A stretch of 45,212 nt of DNA. It comes from Planctomycetes bacterium UBA2386. Lineage in GTDB: Bacteria > Planctomycetota > UBA1135 > UBA2386. Where the stretch lies: assembly GCA_002343845.1 (NCBI GenBank), contig DDSQ01000172.1, forward strand, positions 84,094 to 129,305, given 5' to 3'. Made by a program: the position numbers and the translations under genes. The notes beneath the pieces were generated by a model. The model did not search any database and had not been told where the DNA came from. It saw only the letters and a program-made list of their open reading frames with translations. Within the stretch, counting starts at the first letter, position 1. Each line of letters opens with the position of its first letter. Below are positions 18,560-25,913 of the stretch, one piece after another.

Positions 18560-20194
18560 ATGGCGATCGGCGTCGCACTGCTCGGGTTGTTGGTCGCCGG
18601 CGGCGAGCCGCCGCCCACGGCCGTCCACGCGTTGGCGTTCGTCAACGACCCGTTGTCGCACGGCGTTCTCGGCGACGCTCTGTTGTCGCTCGACGAGGCG
18701 ATCCGCCTGCACAACGGCACGCTGCTGAGCGCGCAGCTGTCGCCGGGCGAACTGGCGCAGTTGAGCCTGATCCCAGGCACCGGCGCGACCACGTTCGTGT
18801 CGTGGATCGACATCGACGGCACCAACACGCCCGTGATCACGGTCGAGCAGGATCTGACGCCGATCGCGAACACGACCTGGGGTCTCTTGATCAAGGGCTT
18901 CGGCGACCTGCCGGTGATCGACTTCTCGGCGCCGGGGCTGCAGCACGGTCTGCGCGCGCCGACCAACGCGCTGGTGCTACAGGACCTGGTGCTGTCGGGC
19001 GGCGTCTACGGCGTCGACGTCACGCAGACCGACGTCACCGGGCAGCCCGGGGTCGTGCTGTCGAACGTCCGCTTCGAGAACCACGCGCAGTTCGGCTTGC
19101 GGGTCAACGCGCTGACGGCGGGAGGGACAGGGCGGGTGATCCTCGAGCGTTGCCGATTCGACAACGTGCACACGGCAGTCGAGACCGACGAGTCAGGAGG
19201 CAGCCGCATCTCGATCTTCGAGGCGCACGAGGTCGACGTCGCCGGCGCGTCGTTCGGCATCACCGCCAAGCTCGGTGCGGGCGGATCGACGCGCTACACG
19301 TTCGATCGCGTGACGATCGACGCGGTGACCGCGGGCATCCGCATCCAGCGTGTGCCGACCGCGAATCGCCCGGCCTACGTCGAGGGCTCGTTCGTGCGCG
19401 TGCGCGCGCTCGACGCCGTGGACATCGATTGCCACGGTGTCGGGGCCACCTGGCTGCAGTTGCACCTGTGGAACGTGCGCACGACGGGCGGCGGCGGCGC
19501 GATGATCGTCGGCCCCGGGGCCGTGTTCGGGGACATCACCGAAGTCGTGGTCGAGGGCAACTTCGGCGTCTCGAGCGACGGTGGTCCGGCGCCGATCACG
19601 ATGCACAACCTGCGCTTTCGCAACAGCTACGCCGCAGTCAGTCCGTTCGCGGGGCAGACGATGACGATGCGCGAGAGTCGCTTCGATGGCGGTGGGCTGC
19701 TCGTCCTGGGATCCGCGCCGTTGTTCGCGAGTGATTGCTGCTTCGTCGGCGCGACGCTCTCGGCGGGCCCCTCGTCGCCGATGCTGCTGACGAACTGCTA
19801 CGCGCCGGTGCTCGGTCCGTCGGTGACGTCCTGGTCGCCGTCGCCGGTCGAGCACCTCGGCAGCATGTCGATCACGCCCGAGAACGTCGCGCTCGGCGCG
19901 TCGGTCACGTTCGTCGCCGATCTGCCGCCGGGGCTGGTCGGCTACTTCGCGCTCGGCTTCACCGACCCGACGCCGACCGAACTGCAGCCGGGGCTGTGGG
20001 CCTACGTCGACCTGACGCAGTTCGCGTTCGCGCCGGGCAGCTACCAGCTGCAGCAGTCGTTCACCTGGAACACGCCGGCGTCGATCGTGTTCCTCGGGAC
20101 CGACCTCACCGTGCAGATGGTCGTGCTGCCGGGCACCGTGCCGTCGGCGCCGTGGGCGCAACTGCCGCCGGGCCGCCGCTTCGTGCTGCAGTAG
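18560..20194 (+). CDS. Secreted right-handed parallel beta-helix protein (paralogue of the 14514 gene)
   Basis: 544 residues from ATG 18560, preceded by GAGGCCGAG, a purine-rich ribosome-binding site, and only 7 bases after the LVIVD gene stop, so probably co-transcribed with it. A signal peptide (MAIGVALLGLLVAGG) is followed by VNDPLSHGVLGDALLSLDEA and AIRLHNGTL, matching the opening of the minus-strand paralogue at 14 of the first 20 motif positions. The body has beta-helix coil patterns (VVLSNVRFENHAQFGLRV, VILERCRFDNVHTAVE). The C-terminus is a beta domain ending in RRFVLQ without a recognised sorting tail. A structural or polysaccharide-binding extracellular role is likely; no active site was identified. 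Confidence 0.8.
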   Translation: MAIGVALLGLLVAGGEPPPTAVHALAFVNDPLSHGVLGDALLSLDEAIRLHNGTLLSAQLSPGELAQLSLIPGTGATTFVSWIDIDGTNTPVITVEQDLTPIANTTWGLLIKGFGDLPVIDFSAPGLQHGLRAPTNALVLQDLVLSGGVYGVDVTQTDVTGQPGVVLSNVRFENHAQFGLRVNALTAGGTGRVILERCRFDNVHTAVETDESGGSRISIFEAHEVDVAGASFGITAKLGAGGSTRYTFDRVTIDAVTAGIRIQRVPTANRPAYVEGSFVRVRALDAVDIDCHGVGATWLQLHLWNVRTTGGGGAMIVGPGAVFGDITEVVVEGNFGVSSDGGPAPITMHNLRFRNSYAAVSPFAGQTMTMRESRFDGGGLLVLGSAPLFASDCCFVGATLSAGPSSPMLLTNCYAPVLGPSVTSWSPSPVEHLGSMSITPENVALGASVTFVADLPPGLVGYFALGFTDPTPTELQPGLWAYVDLTQFAFAPGSYQLQQSFTWNTPASIVFLGTDLTVQMVVLPGTVPSAPWAQLPPGRRFVLQ

Positions 20195-20237
20195 CGAAGC
20201 CGAAGCGCGCTGCGCGTCGATAGGATCCGGCATCGCG

Positions 20238-21302
20238 ATGCCCTCGACCCAACGCCGCCTGCTGCGTCGCGTCGCCCTCGTGCCGCTCGCCGTGCTCGTT
20301 GCACTGCTGCTCGCCGAGCTCGCGCTGCGGGTCTGGACGGCCGTCGCCAACCCGCAGATCTACGCGCTCGACGACGAGCTGGGCTGGCGGCATGCGCGCG
20401 GGATCGATCGCTGGCTCGACGACCCGAACGGGCGGCGGGTGCGCTTCGCGACCGACGAACGTGGTCTGCGCGTGGCGCCGCACGCCGCGACCCGCGGCCC
20501 GAGCACGCGGCGGGTGCTGGTCGCCGGCGACTCGTTCACGCAGGGATCGCAGGTCGAGGCCGACGAAGTGTTCACGACGCGTCTGGAGCGCGTTCTCGGC
20601 GACGCCGAAGTGTGGAACGCCGGCGTCGGCGGCTACTCGACGCTGCAGGAACTGCGCGCTCTCGGGCCGCAGATGCGCGACTTGCGCCCCGACCTCGTCG
20701 TGCTGGTCGTGTTCGAGAACGACTTCCAGGACAACCTGATGTCGTACTACAGCTTCCTCGGGCCACGGCCGCACGTGCGTGTTCGTGGCAGCGAGGTCGT
20801 GGTCGTCGACCAGCCCGACACGAGGCCGTTCGAGCGGTGCCTGCTGCCGGTGCCGGGGGCGCTGTGGTGGTACGAACACTCGGCGCTCTACCGCTCGCTG
20901 CACAAGAACCTGTTCCTGCCGCAGCGCAGCACGGCCCTCGACCTCGAAGAACGCCGGGAGCGCGCGACGTTGTCGTTGGCGGATCAGCGCACGGCGATGC
21001 GCTGGCTGCTGGCGCGCGTGACGGAGACGGTGCGCGCCGCCGACGCGGAACTGCTGCTGGTGGCGATGCCGGAACGGGAGTCGGTCGAGGCAGGGGCGGC
21101 GCCGTCGCACGAGTGGCTCGCTGGCGAGGCGGCTGCCTTGCGGGTGCCGTTCGTGTCGTTGCTCGCGCCGCTGGTCGCCGCGACTCCGGGGCGCGCTTAC
21201 TTCGCCGCCGAGGACGACATCCATCTGACCGCGGTCGGGCACGAGTGCGTCGCCGCGGCCTTGCGCGAGCCGGTGGCTGCGGCGCTGCGGCGGGGCGGCT
21301 GA
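20238..21302 (+). CDS. Membrane-anchored SGNH-type hydrolase
   Basis: 354 residues from ATG 20238. A hydrophobic N-terminal segment (about 12-34) acts as a signal anchor. SGNH elements: VLVAGDSFTQG with Ser99, a Gly in NAGVGGYST, FENDFQDN supplying the Asn block, and the C-terminal DDIHLTAVGHE for the Asp/His pair. The architecture matches the minus-strand protein at 6510-7565 (same anchor, same order, nearly the same length), although identity is low. Family members hydrolyse or transfer acyl groups on extracytoplasmic substrates. The gene starts 43 bases after the beta-helix gene on the same strand. Confidence 0.82.
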   Translation: MPSTQRRLLRRVALVPLAVLVALLLAELALRVWTAVANPQIYALDDELGWRHARGIDRWLDDPNGRRVRFATDERGLRVAPHAATRGPSTRRVLVAGDSFTQGSQVEADEVFTTRLERVLGDAEVWNAGVGGYSTLQELRALGPQMRDLRPDLVVLVVFENDFQDNLMSYYSFLGPRPHVRVRGSEVVVVDQPDTRPFERCLLPVPGALWWYEHSALYRSLHKNLFLPQRSTALDLEERRERATLSLADQRTAMRWLLARVTETVRAADAELLLVAMPERESVEAGAAPSHEWLAGEAAALRVPFVSLLAPLVAATPGRAYFAAEDDIHLTAVGHECVAAALREPVAAALRRGG

Positions 21303-21398
21303 GGCTGGCTGCGGCCTCCGGCGGCGTTGCGGCGGCTCGCCGCCTGGGGCGACGTTGGAACGTGCTGTAGGCCAGCGGCTTGGGGTGTCGCATGCAAA

Positions 21399-21439
21399 AT
21401 GGCGATGAAGTCGCCATAATGCGCCCAAAATTGGCGACT
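21399..21439 (+). promoter_or_regulatory. Palindromic operator-like site at the start of the AAA_14/DUF4143 ATPase gene
   Basis: ATGGCGATGAAGTCGCCAT (21399-21417) is a perfect 7-bp inverted repeat with a 5-base spacer. A third half-site, TGGCGACT, lies at 21432-21439, just inside the gene. The site abuts the proposed ATG (21419), so a bound repressor would block initiation. The surrounding bases are noticeably A/T-rich compared with the rest of the window. Similar GGCGA/TCGCC palindromes, from memory, precede other genes of this ATPase family. Confidence 0.6.
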
Positions 21440-22591
21440 CTAGGGAGATTCTTCGTTCCCCCAGCGGGCTCGTTCCTGCTCTTCGGTCCACGCGGCACCG
21501 GCAAGTCGACGTGGATCCAGGCTGCGTTCCCCGGCGCGGTGCGTGTCGATCTGCTCGATCCGGCGGCGCAGCGCCACTACGGCGCGCATCCCGAACGCCT
21601 GCGCGAACTGGTCGCAGCGCACCCGGGGGTTGCGACCTACGTCGTCGACGAGGTGCAGCGGGTCCCGGCAGTGCTCGACGTCGTGCACGGACTGCTCGAG
21701 GCGCGTCCCGATCTCCGGTTCGTGCTGACCGGCTCGAGCGCGCGCAAGTTGCGCCGCGCCGGGGTCAACCTGATGGCGGGGCGGGCCGTGCAACGCGCGA
21801 TGCACCCGTTCATGGCGGCCGAGCTCGGAGCGGCCTTCGACCTCGAGCGGGCGCTGCAGCAAGGACTCGTTCCGCTGGTGTGGAATGCGGCAGATCCCGC
21901 CGATGCCCTGCGCAGCTATCTCGCTCTCTACGTGCGCGAGGAAGTGCAGCAAGAGGGGCTCGTGCGCGATGTCGGCGCCTTCGCACGCTTCCTCGAGGCG
22001 GTCGGATTGACGCATGGGGCGCCGCAGAACCTGTCGTCGATCGCGGCCGAGTGCCAGGTGAGTCGCAAGACCGTCGAGGGCTACCTTGGGATCCTGCACG
22101 ACCTCATGTTGTGCTTCTCGCTGCCGGTGTTCCGCAAGCGTGCGCAACGTCGGGTGACGGCGCATCCCAAGCTCTATTGGTTCGACACGGGGGTGTTCGT
22201 TGCATCGCGCCCGCGCGGGCCCCTGGATCGACCCGCCGAAATCGGCGGTGCTGCGCTGGAAGGACTGGTGGCGCAGCATCTGCGCGCCTGGATCGACTAC
22301 GGCCAGCGCGACCTGCAGATGCACTTCTGGCGAACGCCCGGCGGCAACGAGGTCGACTTCGTTCTGTACGGCGGCGGCGGGTTCTTCGCCATCGAGGTCA
22401 AGAGCGGTGACCGGGTGCGCGGCGACGACCTGAAGGCACTGCGAGCGTTCGGCGAGGACTACCCCGAGGCCGAGCGGGTGCTGCTCTACCGCGGCACGGA
22501 GTCGTTGGTGATCGACGGGGTCTGCTGCGTGCCGGTCGAGTCGTTCCTTCGGCAGCTGCATCCCGCGCGCGAGCTGCCGTTCGTTGCGTGA
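21419..22591 (+). CDS. ATP-binding protein, AAA_14 ATPase with C-terminal DUF4143 domain
   Basis: 390 residues. ATG 21419 (MRPKLATLGRFF) is preferred over TTG 21380 or ATG 21392 because family members begin just ahead of the P-loop and the upstream palindrome would otherwise be coding. Walker A GPRGTGKST is at 23-31, Walker B-like YVVDEVQRVP at about 80-90, sensor-like FVLTGSSARKL at about 100-112, then a winged-helix-like SIAAECQVSRKTVEGYL. The DUF4143 part ends with GNEVDFVLYGGGGFFAIEVK, a PD-(D/E)xK-like core. The biochemical role of this family is poorly known; members are patchily distributed and often lie in accessory regions. It stands alone on the plus strand beside the cassette-like region. 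Confidence 0.88.
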   Translation: MRPKLATLGRFFVPPAGSFLLFGPRGTGKSTWIQAAFPGAVRVDLLDPAAQRHYGAHPERLRELVAAHPGVATYVVDEVQRVPAVLDVVHGLLEARPDLRFVLTGSSARKLRRAGVNLMAGRAVQRAMHPFMAAELGAAFDLERALQQGLVPLVWNAADPADALRSYLALYVREEVQQEGLVRDVGAFARFLEAVGLTHGAPQNLSSIAAECQVSRKTVEGYLGILHDLMLCFSLPVFRKRAQRRVTAHPKLYWFDTGVFVASRPRGPLDRPAEIGGAALEGLVAQHLRAWIDYGQRDLQMHFWRTPGGNEVDFVLYGGGGFFAIEVKSGDRVRGDDLKALRAFGEDYPEAERVLLYRGTESLVIDGVCCVPVESFLRQLHPARELPFVA

Positions 22592-22693
22592 CGGCGTCGG
22601 CGCCGCGGCTGGTGTCCTCGCGACCCTGCCAACCCGGCCACCCGTCAGCGGTGGCCTGGCCACTCCAGCATTCCCTCTTGACGTCCGGGGGCC

Positions 22694-23125
22694 TTATGAG
22701 TGTTGGGCCGCCCAACCTTCGCGAATGATGCCGTCCTCACGGTCGAGCACACCTGCTACGTCGTCCGCGGAGAAGTAGGCGACGCTCAGGGCAGCATACT
22801 GCCCAGGATGCTCAGCAACCTGACGCATGATCGCAAGCGCATCCTCCACGGTGGCCGCCTGACCAGCTACGAGCCGCTCTGCCAGAGGCTTGATGATGGG
22901 GACAAGCGGGTGGCGAAGTTGGTTAAAGACAGCGTTGAGAAGGTCCCGTCGCAGAGCAACTGGCGCAGAGATACCGCGCGCAGGCCGAACGATCTCGTCA
23001 ACCAGCGTGAACCCAGCATTGGGTGACAATCGGCATCCCTCCTGGATCAGCTGCGCCGCCAGATCTCTGTCGGAGAATGGGAACCGACAGTCAATCGCCT
23101 CTAGGAACTCCTGCTCAGTGCGCAT
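22694..23125 (-). CDS. Unrecognised 143-residue protein, putative integron-cassette ORF
   Basis: The protein starts MRTEQEFLEA and ends EGWAAQHS. It is acidic, apparently helical and soluble, with no signal peptide and no family I recognise. Its start codon lies 5 bases after the GTTGGGC core of an attC-like site (23131-23199), and its stop lies next to GCCCAAC (22702-22708 on the minus strand), as expected for a gene cassette. Base composition and codon use (clearly lower G+C) differ from neighbours, supporting foreign origin. The attC at its 3' end looks decayed, since no matching GTTRRRY partner was found further on. Small cassette proteins of this kind often encode toxins, immunity factors or enzymes, but nothing here points to one. 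Confidence 0.7.
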   Translation of the reverse strand: MRTEQEFLEAIDCRFPFSDRDLAAQLIQEGCRLSPNAGFTLVDEIVRPARGISAPVALRRDLLNAVFNQLRHPLVPIIKPLAERLVAGQAATVEDALAIMRQVAEHPGQYAALSVAYFSADDVAGVLDREDGIIREGWAAQHS

Positions 23126-23130
23126 GGACG

Positions 23131-23199
23131 GCCCAACGTCTTTGCCCTTGAGCCGCGATCGCCGCTGCGGCGATCGCCGGCTCCAAGGGCTTGTTAGGC
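23131..23199 (-). other. attC-like recombination site (integron cassette attachment site)
   Basis: 69 bases with all expected parts. On the minus strand the site opens with GCCTAAC (RYYYAAC consensus, 23199-23193) and closes with GTTGGGC (GTTRRRY consensus, 23137-23131). Between them lie two long imperfectly complementary arms: CCCTTGGAGCCGG and a GATCGCCGC block on one side, GCGGCGATC and CGGCTCAAGGG on the other, with unpaired bases inside the stem as typical of attC. The TAA stop of the upstream ORF lies inside GCCTAAC, and the next ORF starts 5 bases after the closing core. Confidence 0.78.
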
Positions 23200-23766
23200 A
23201 TCATCCACGTCCCCGCGCGAAATGGAACACCGGTCAATGCCCAGGTCGTGCAGCCGGTGGAGAAGCTCCTCAAGCGCGCTGATGGGGGCCGATCCGAGGT
23301 CCACGATCAATCGCCACTGGCCAGCCTGATCCGAGTCCCACGATAGGTCGTGGACAACCCCGCTTAGCCCATTGTCATCCGGCTTCTGCACCTCTGCGAC
23401 ATCCAGCCATCGAGCGTACCAATCTCCCAACTGCAACATGTCGAACCCAGGCAGACCAAAGGTCACGACCAGCGATTCCCACGAGAACGAATCCACAGAC
23501 AGATGCATGCCGTCGCAGCTCACCTCAAGGCCCCAGCCGGCAGCGTCAAGGCCAGCAGCGAATCGATAGAGCCTGGGAGAATCTGGGGCCCCGGAAATGG
23601 CGTCAACTCGGCAGAGACAGAAAGGCGCAGGATTGGCTCGTCCGCTGGGCTTGACCAGCAGCTCGACGGCTGTCGCGTCAGAGCGGCGCAGCTCAGTAAG
23701 ACTCGCTATGAAATGATCGACATACTGTTGCCGAGCGCTCGCCGCCTTGTGAAGCAGGATCTCCAT
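23194..23766 (-). CDS. Unrecognised 190-residue protein, putative integron-cassette ORF
   Basis: The protein starts MEILLHKAASARQQYVDHF and ends SRGDVDDA. It is soluble and acidic, with scattered cysteines and many Trp/Asp residues in the C-terminal half (DWYARWLDVAEV, DLSWDSDQAGQWRLIVDLG). No family is recognised. Its TAA stop is embedded in the GCCTAAC core of the attC-like site at 23131-23199, and its start lies 10 bases after a GTTAGGC core (23783-23777 on the minus strand). Both are standard cassette geometry. G+C is lower than in flanking genes, suggesting recent transfer. Confidence 0.7.
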   Translation of the reverse strand: MEILLHKAASARQQYVDHFIASLTELRRSDATAVELLVKPSGRANPAPFCLCRVDAISGAPDSPRLYRFAAGLDAAGWGLEVSCDGMHLSVDSFSWESLVVTFGLPGFDMLQLGDWYARWLDVAEVQKPDDNGLSGVVHDLSWDSDQAGQWRLIVDLGSAPISALEELLHRLHDLGIDRCSISRGDVDDA

Positions 23767-23776
23767 CCGCTTGCAT

Positions 23777-23882
23777 GCCTAACTCAACTTCCGGGGAAGT
23801 GCAGAACTACCGAACTTCCACGTTCCCCGCAGCCTAACTCCGCGAGCCGCGCCAGCAAGCCCAGGCGCGCTCGTAGTTGAGC
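23777..23882 (-). other. Compound attC-like region upstream of the first cassette ORF
   Basis: Two GAGTTAGGC copies on the minus strand (ending at 23777 and 23832) lie 55 bases apart. The outer part, 23832-23882, has attC form: GCTCAAC ... GTTAGGC with arms CGAG-C-CGCGCC and GGCGCG-CTCG that pair around one extrahelical C. The inner part contains a second hairpin, GGGGAAGTG (23793-23801) with CACGTTCCCC (23819-23828), again with one bulged base. This looks like an attC followed by a remnant or a second, partly lost attC. The rest of the gap to 23961 shows no feature. Confidence 0.55.
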
Positions 23883-23961
23883 CGACCGGTTCAACTCCGG
23901 GGATCGTCTCACGCCCTCGACACTGCGAACGCACTCCCTGCGCGCCGCGGGCCGCCGCGCT

Positions 23962-25239
23962 ATGGCACGGACGGCGGGCCGGCGCTCCGATGCGGACGTG
24001 AGTGAAACCGTTCCTGCCCGCGATGCCTCGCGCGACACGCCGCTCGCTGCCGAACTGCGCGAGTTCGCCGCGTTCGGCGCGCGCACACTGGTCGGCGAGA
24101 TGTCGACAGATGGGCAGCGCGTGCCGACGTTCACCAATGAGTTCTGGACCGCGGCGCAGCGCGAGGGGCACAGCCTGCACGAAGTCAGCTACCGCGCGTG
24201 CTTCAAGCCGTCGCTGCCGGCGTTCTTCGTCGAACGCCTGAGTCGGCCGGGCGACGTCGTGCTCGATCCGTTCATGGGTCGCGGCACGACCGTGCTCGAA
24301 GCGGTGCTGCGCGGGCGCGTCGGCTGGGGCAACGACGTGAACCCGCTGTCGGCGATGCTGGTGGCGCCGCGGCTGTCGCCGCCGCCGTTCGCGGCCATCC
24401 GCGCGCGGCTCGACGAACTCGACCTCGCGTACGACGGTGCGGTCGACGAAGACCTGCTGACGTTCTTCCATCCCGACACGCTGCGCGAACTGTACGCCCT
24501 GCGCGCGTGGCTGCTGGCGCGCGCCGCGAGCGGCGAACTCGACGCCGCCGACGCGTGGATCCGCATGGTGGCGGTGAACCGGCTGACCGGGCACTCGCCG
24601 GGCTTCTTCTCCGTCTACACCATGCCGCCGAACCAGGCGGTCTCGGTCACAGCACAGCGGAAGATCAACGAGAAGCGGAACCAGAGCCCGCCGCGGCGTG
24701 ACGTGCGCGCGATCGTGGCGAAGAAGTCGCGGGCGCTGCTTGCCGACTGTGCTGGCCTGTGGCGCAGCGGTTGCGGTGGCGCGCGTTCGCTGCTGGCGAC
24801 CGGACCCGCCAACGACCTGCGCGCCTTCGAGGGCGGCAGCGTGCAGCTCGTCGTCACCTCGCCGCCGTTCCTCGACGTCGTGCAGTACGCCGACGACAAC
24901 TGGCTGCGCTGCTGGTTCTGCGGCATCGACGCCCAGGCGGTGCCGATCACGATGGCGCGCACGGTGCCGGCGTGGCAGCAGGCGATGCACGAGGTGTTCG
25001 TCGAGCTGCGACGCGTGGTACGGCCCGGTGGGTGGATCGCGTTCGAGGTCGGCGAAGTCAAACGCGGCACCGTGAAGCTCGAGGAGGTCGTCGTGCCGGC
25101 GGCGGCGGCCGCCGGCCTCGTGCCGGAGCTGGTGATGATCCACGCGCAGGAGTTCACCAAGACCGCCAACTGCTGGGGCATCGGCAACAACCGCGCGGGC
25201 ACCAACACCAACCGCATCGTCGTGCTGCGGCGCCCGTGA
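23962..25239 (+). CDS. Amino-type DNA methyltransferase (N4-cytosine or N6-adenine), orphan
   Basis: 425 residues from ATG 23962. The SAM-binding motif DPFMGRGTT lies at 102-110, and the catalytic TSPPF at 299-303 followed by LDVVQYADDNWLR. Later, VRPGGWIAFEVGE and GNNRAGTNTNRIVVLR match the N6_N4_Mtase core. SPPF/SPPY-type catalytic motifs are usual in N4-cytosine enzymes. The motif I form with FMGxGTT is that of beta-class enzymes, where it comes after the catalytic motif; here it precedes it by about 190 residues, so the domain order is permuted. An RNA or tRNA guanine methyltransferase-like activity is an alternative. No restriction endonuclease gene is nearby. Its stop overlaps the next gene by GTGA. 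Confidence 0.82.
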   Translation: MARTAGRRSDADVSETVPARDASRDTPLAAELREFAAFGARTLVGEMSTDGQRVPTFTNEFWTAAQREGHSLHEVSYRACFKPSLPAFFVERLSRPGDVVLDPFMGRGTTVLEAVLRGRVGWGNDVNPLSAMLVAPRLSPPPFAAIRARLDELDLAYDGAVDEDLLTFFHPDTLRELYALRAWLLARAASGELDAADAWIRMVAVNRLTGHSPGFFSVYTMPPNQAVSVTAQRKINEKRNQSPPRRDVRAIVAKKSRALLADCAGLWRSGCGGARSLLATGPANDLRAFEGGSVQLVVTSPPFLDVVQYADDNWLRCWFCGIDAQAVPITMARTVPAWQQAMHEVFVELRRVVRPGGWIAFEVGEVKRGTVKLEEVVVPAAAAAGLVPELVMIHAQEFTKTANCWGIGNNRAGTNTNRIVVLRRP

Positions 25240-25901
25240 CCGGCCCTGGGGTCGCGCGCGGCGGGTGGGGCGAGGCAGCGCTGCTGGCGGCGGTGATCGT
25301 GGTCGGCCTGCTCGTCGACCAGTACGTGCGGTGGGGGCAGACGGCCGTCGCCGTCGTCGTGTGGCTGCTGTTCGCGCAGCGCGTGGCGGGCGCCAATCGC
25401 GAACATCGCGTCGTGCTCATCGCGTGCCTGCTGTGGGCGACGCTCGGCGAGTGCTTCCTGTCGCTGGTCTGGGGGCTCTACGACTACCGGCTCGGCAACC
25501 TGCCGCTGTTCGTGCCGCCCGGCCACGTGCTGTTGTTGCTGCTCGGCATCAACCTCGCCGCGCGCCTCGACGAACGGCTGATCTGGGGCGTGCCGCTGGC
25601 GATGGCGCCGTTCGTCGTCTGGCAGGCCGTTGCCGGGATCGACCTGCTCGGCGTGCCGTTGTTCGTGTTGTTGCTGGTCGCGATGTGGCGCGGGCGCTCC
25701 CGGCGGCTCTATGCAGTGATGTTCGTGCTGGCGTGGCTGATGGAGATCTACGGCACGGCGCTCGGCAACTGGACGTGGCGATCGTCGGCGCCCTGGCTCG
25801 GCTGGCCGATGCGCAACCCGCCGCTCACGGCCGGCGCGTTCTACTGCGTGCTCGACGCGTTGGTCATGACGACTGCGGCTGTGCTGTGTCGTCGGCGGTA
25901 A
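25236..25901 (+). CDS. Polytopic membrane protein of unknown function
   Basis: 221 residues from a GTG (25236) overlapping the methyltransferase stop, so the two genes are probably co-translated. About six to seven hydrophobic segments are visible (for example AALLAAVIVVGLLVD, TAVAVVVWLLFAQ, VLIACLLWATLGECFLSLVWG, VLLLLLGINLAA, FVLLLVAMW, AVMFVLAWLMEIYGTALG). Conserved-looking polar residues sit in WGLYDYRLGNLPLFVPPGH and GNWTWRSS, which may form a binding site within the membrane. No family is recognised. It ends 12 bases before the DUF3500 gene. Confidence 0.75.
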   Translation: MTGPGVARGGWGEAALLAAVIVVGLLVDQYVRWGQTAVAVVVWLLFAQRVAGANREHRVVLIACLLWATLGECFLSLVWGLYDYRLGNLPLFVPPGHVLLLLLGINLAARLDERLIWGVPLAMAPFVVWQAVAGIDLLGVPLFVLLLVAMWRGRSRRLYAVMFVLAWLMEIYGTALGNWTWRSSAPWLGWPMRNPPLTAGAFYCVLDALVMTTAAVLCRRR

Positions 25902-25913
25902 CGTCGTGCGGCA

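Noticed and set aside
21380..21418. Upstream starts (TTG 21380, ATG 21392) for the AAA_14 ATPase
   Set aside because: They would make the operator-like palindrome coding and add residues not expected before the P-loop in this family; kept as a possibility only.
22620..22708. A third attC site at the 3' end of the 143-residue ORF
   Set aside because: GCCCAAC is present at one end, but no matching GTTRRRY partner or clean arm pairing was found; the internal GGCCACC/GGTGGCC hairpin alone is not enough.
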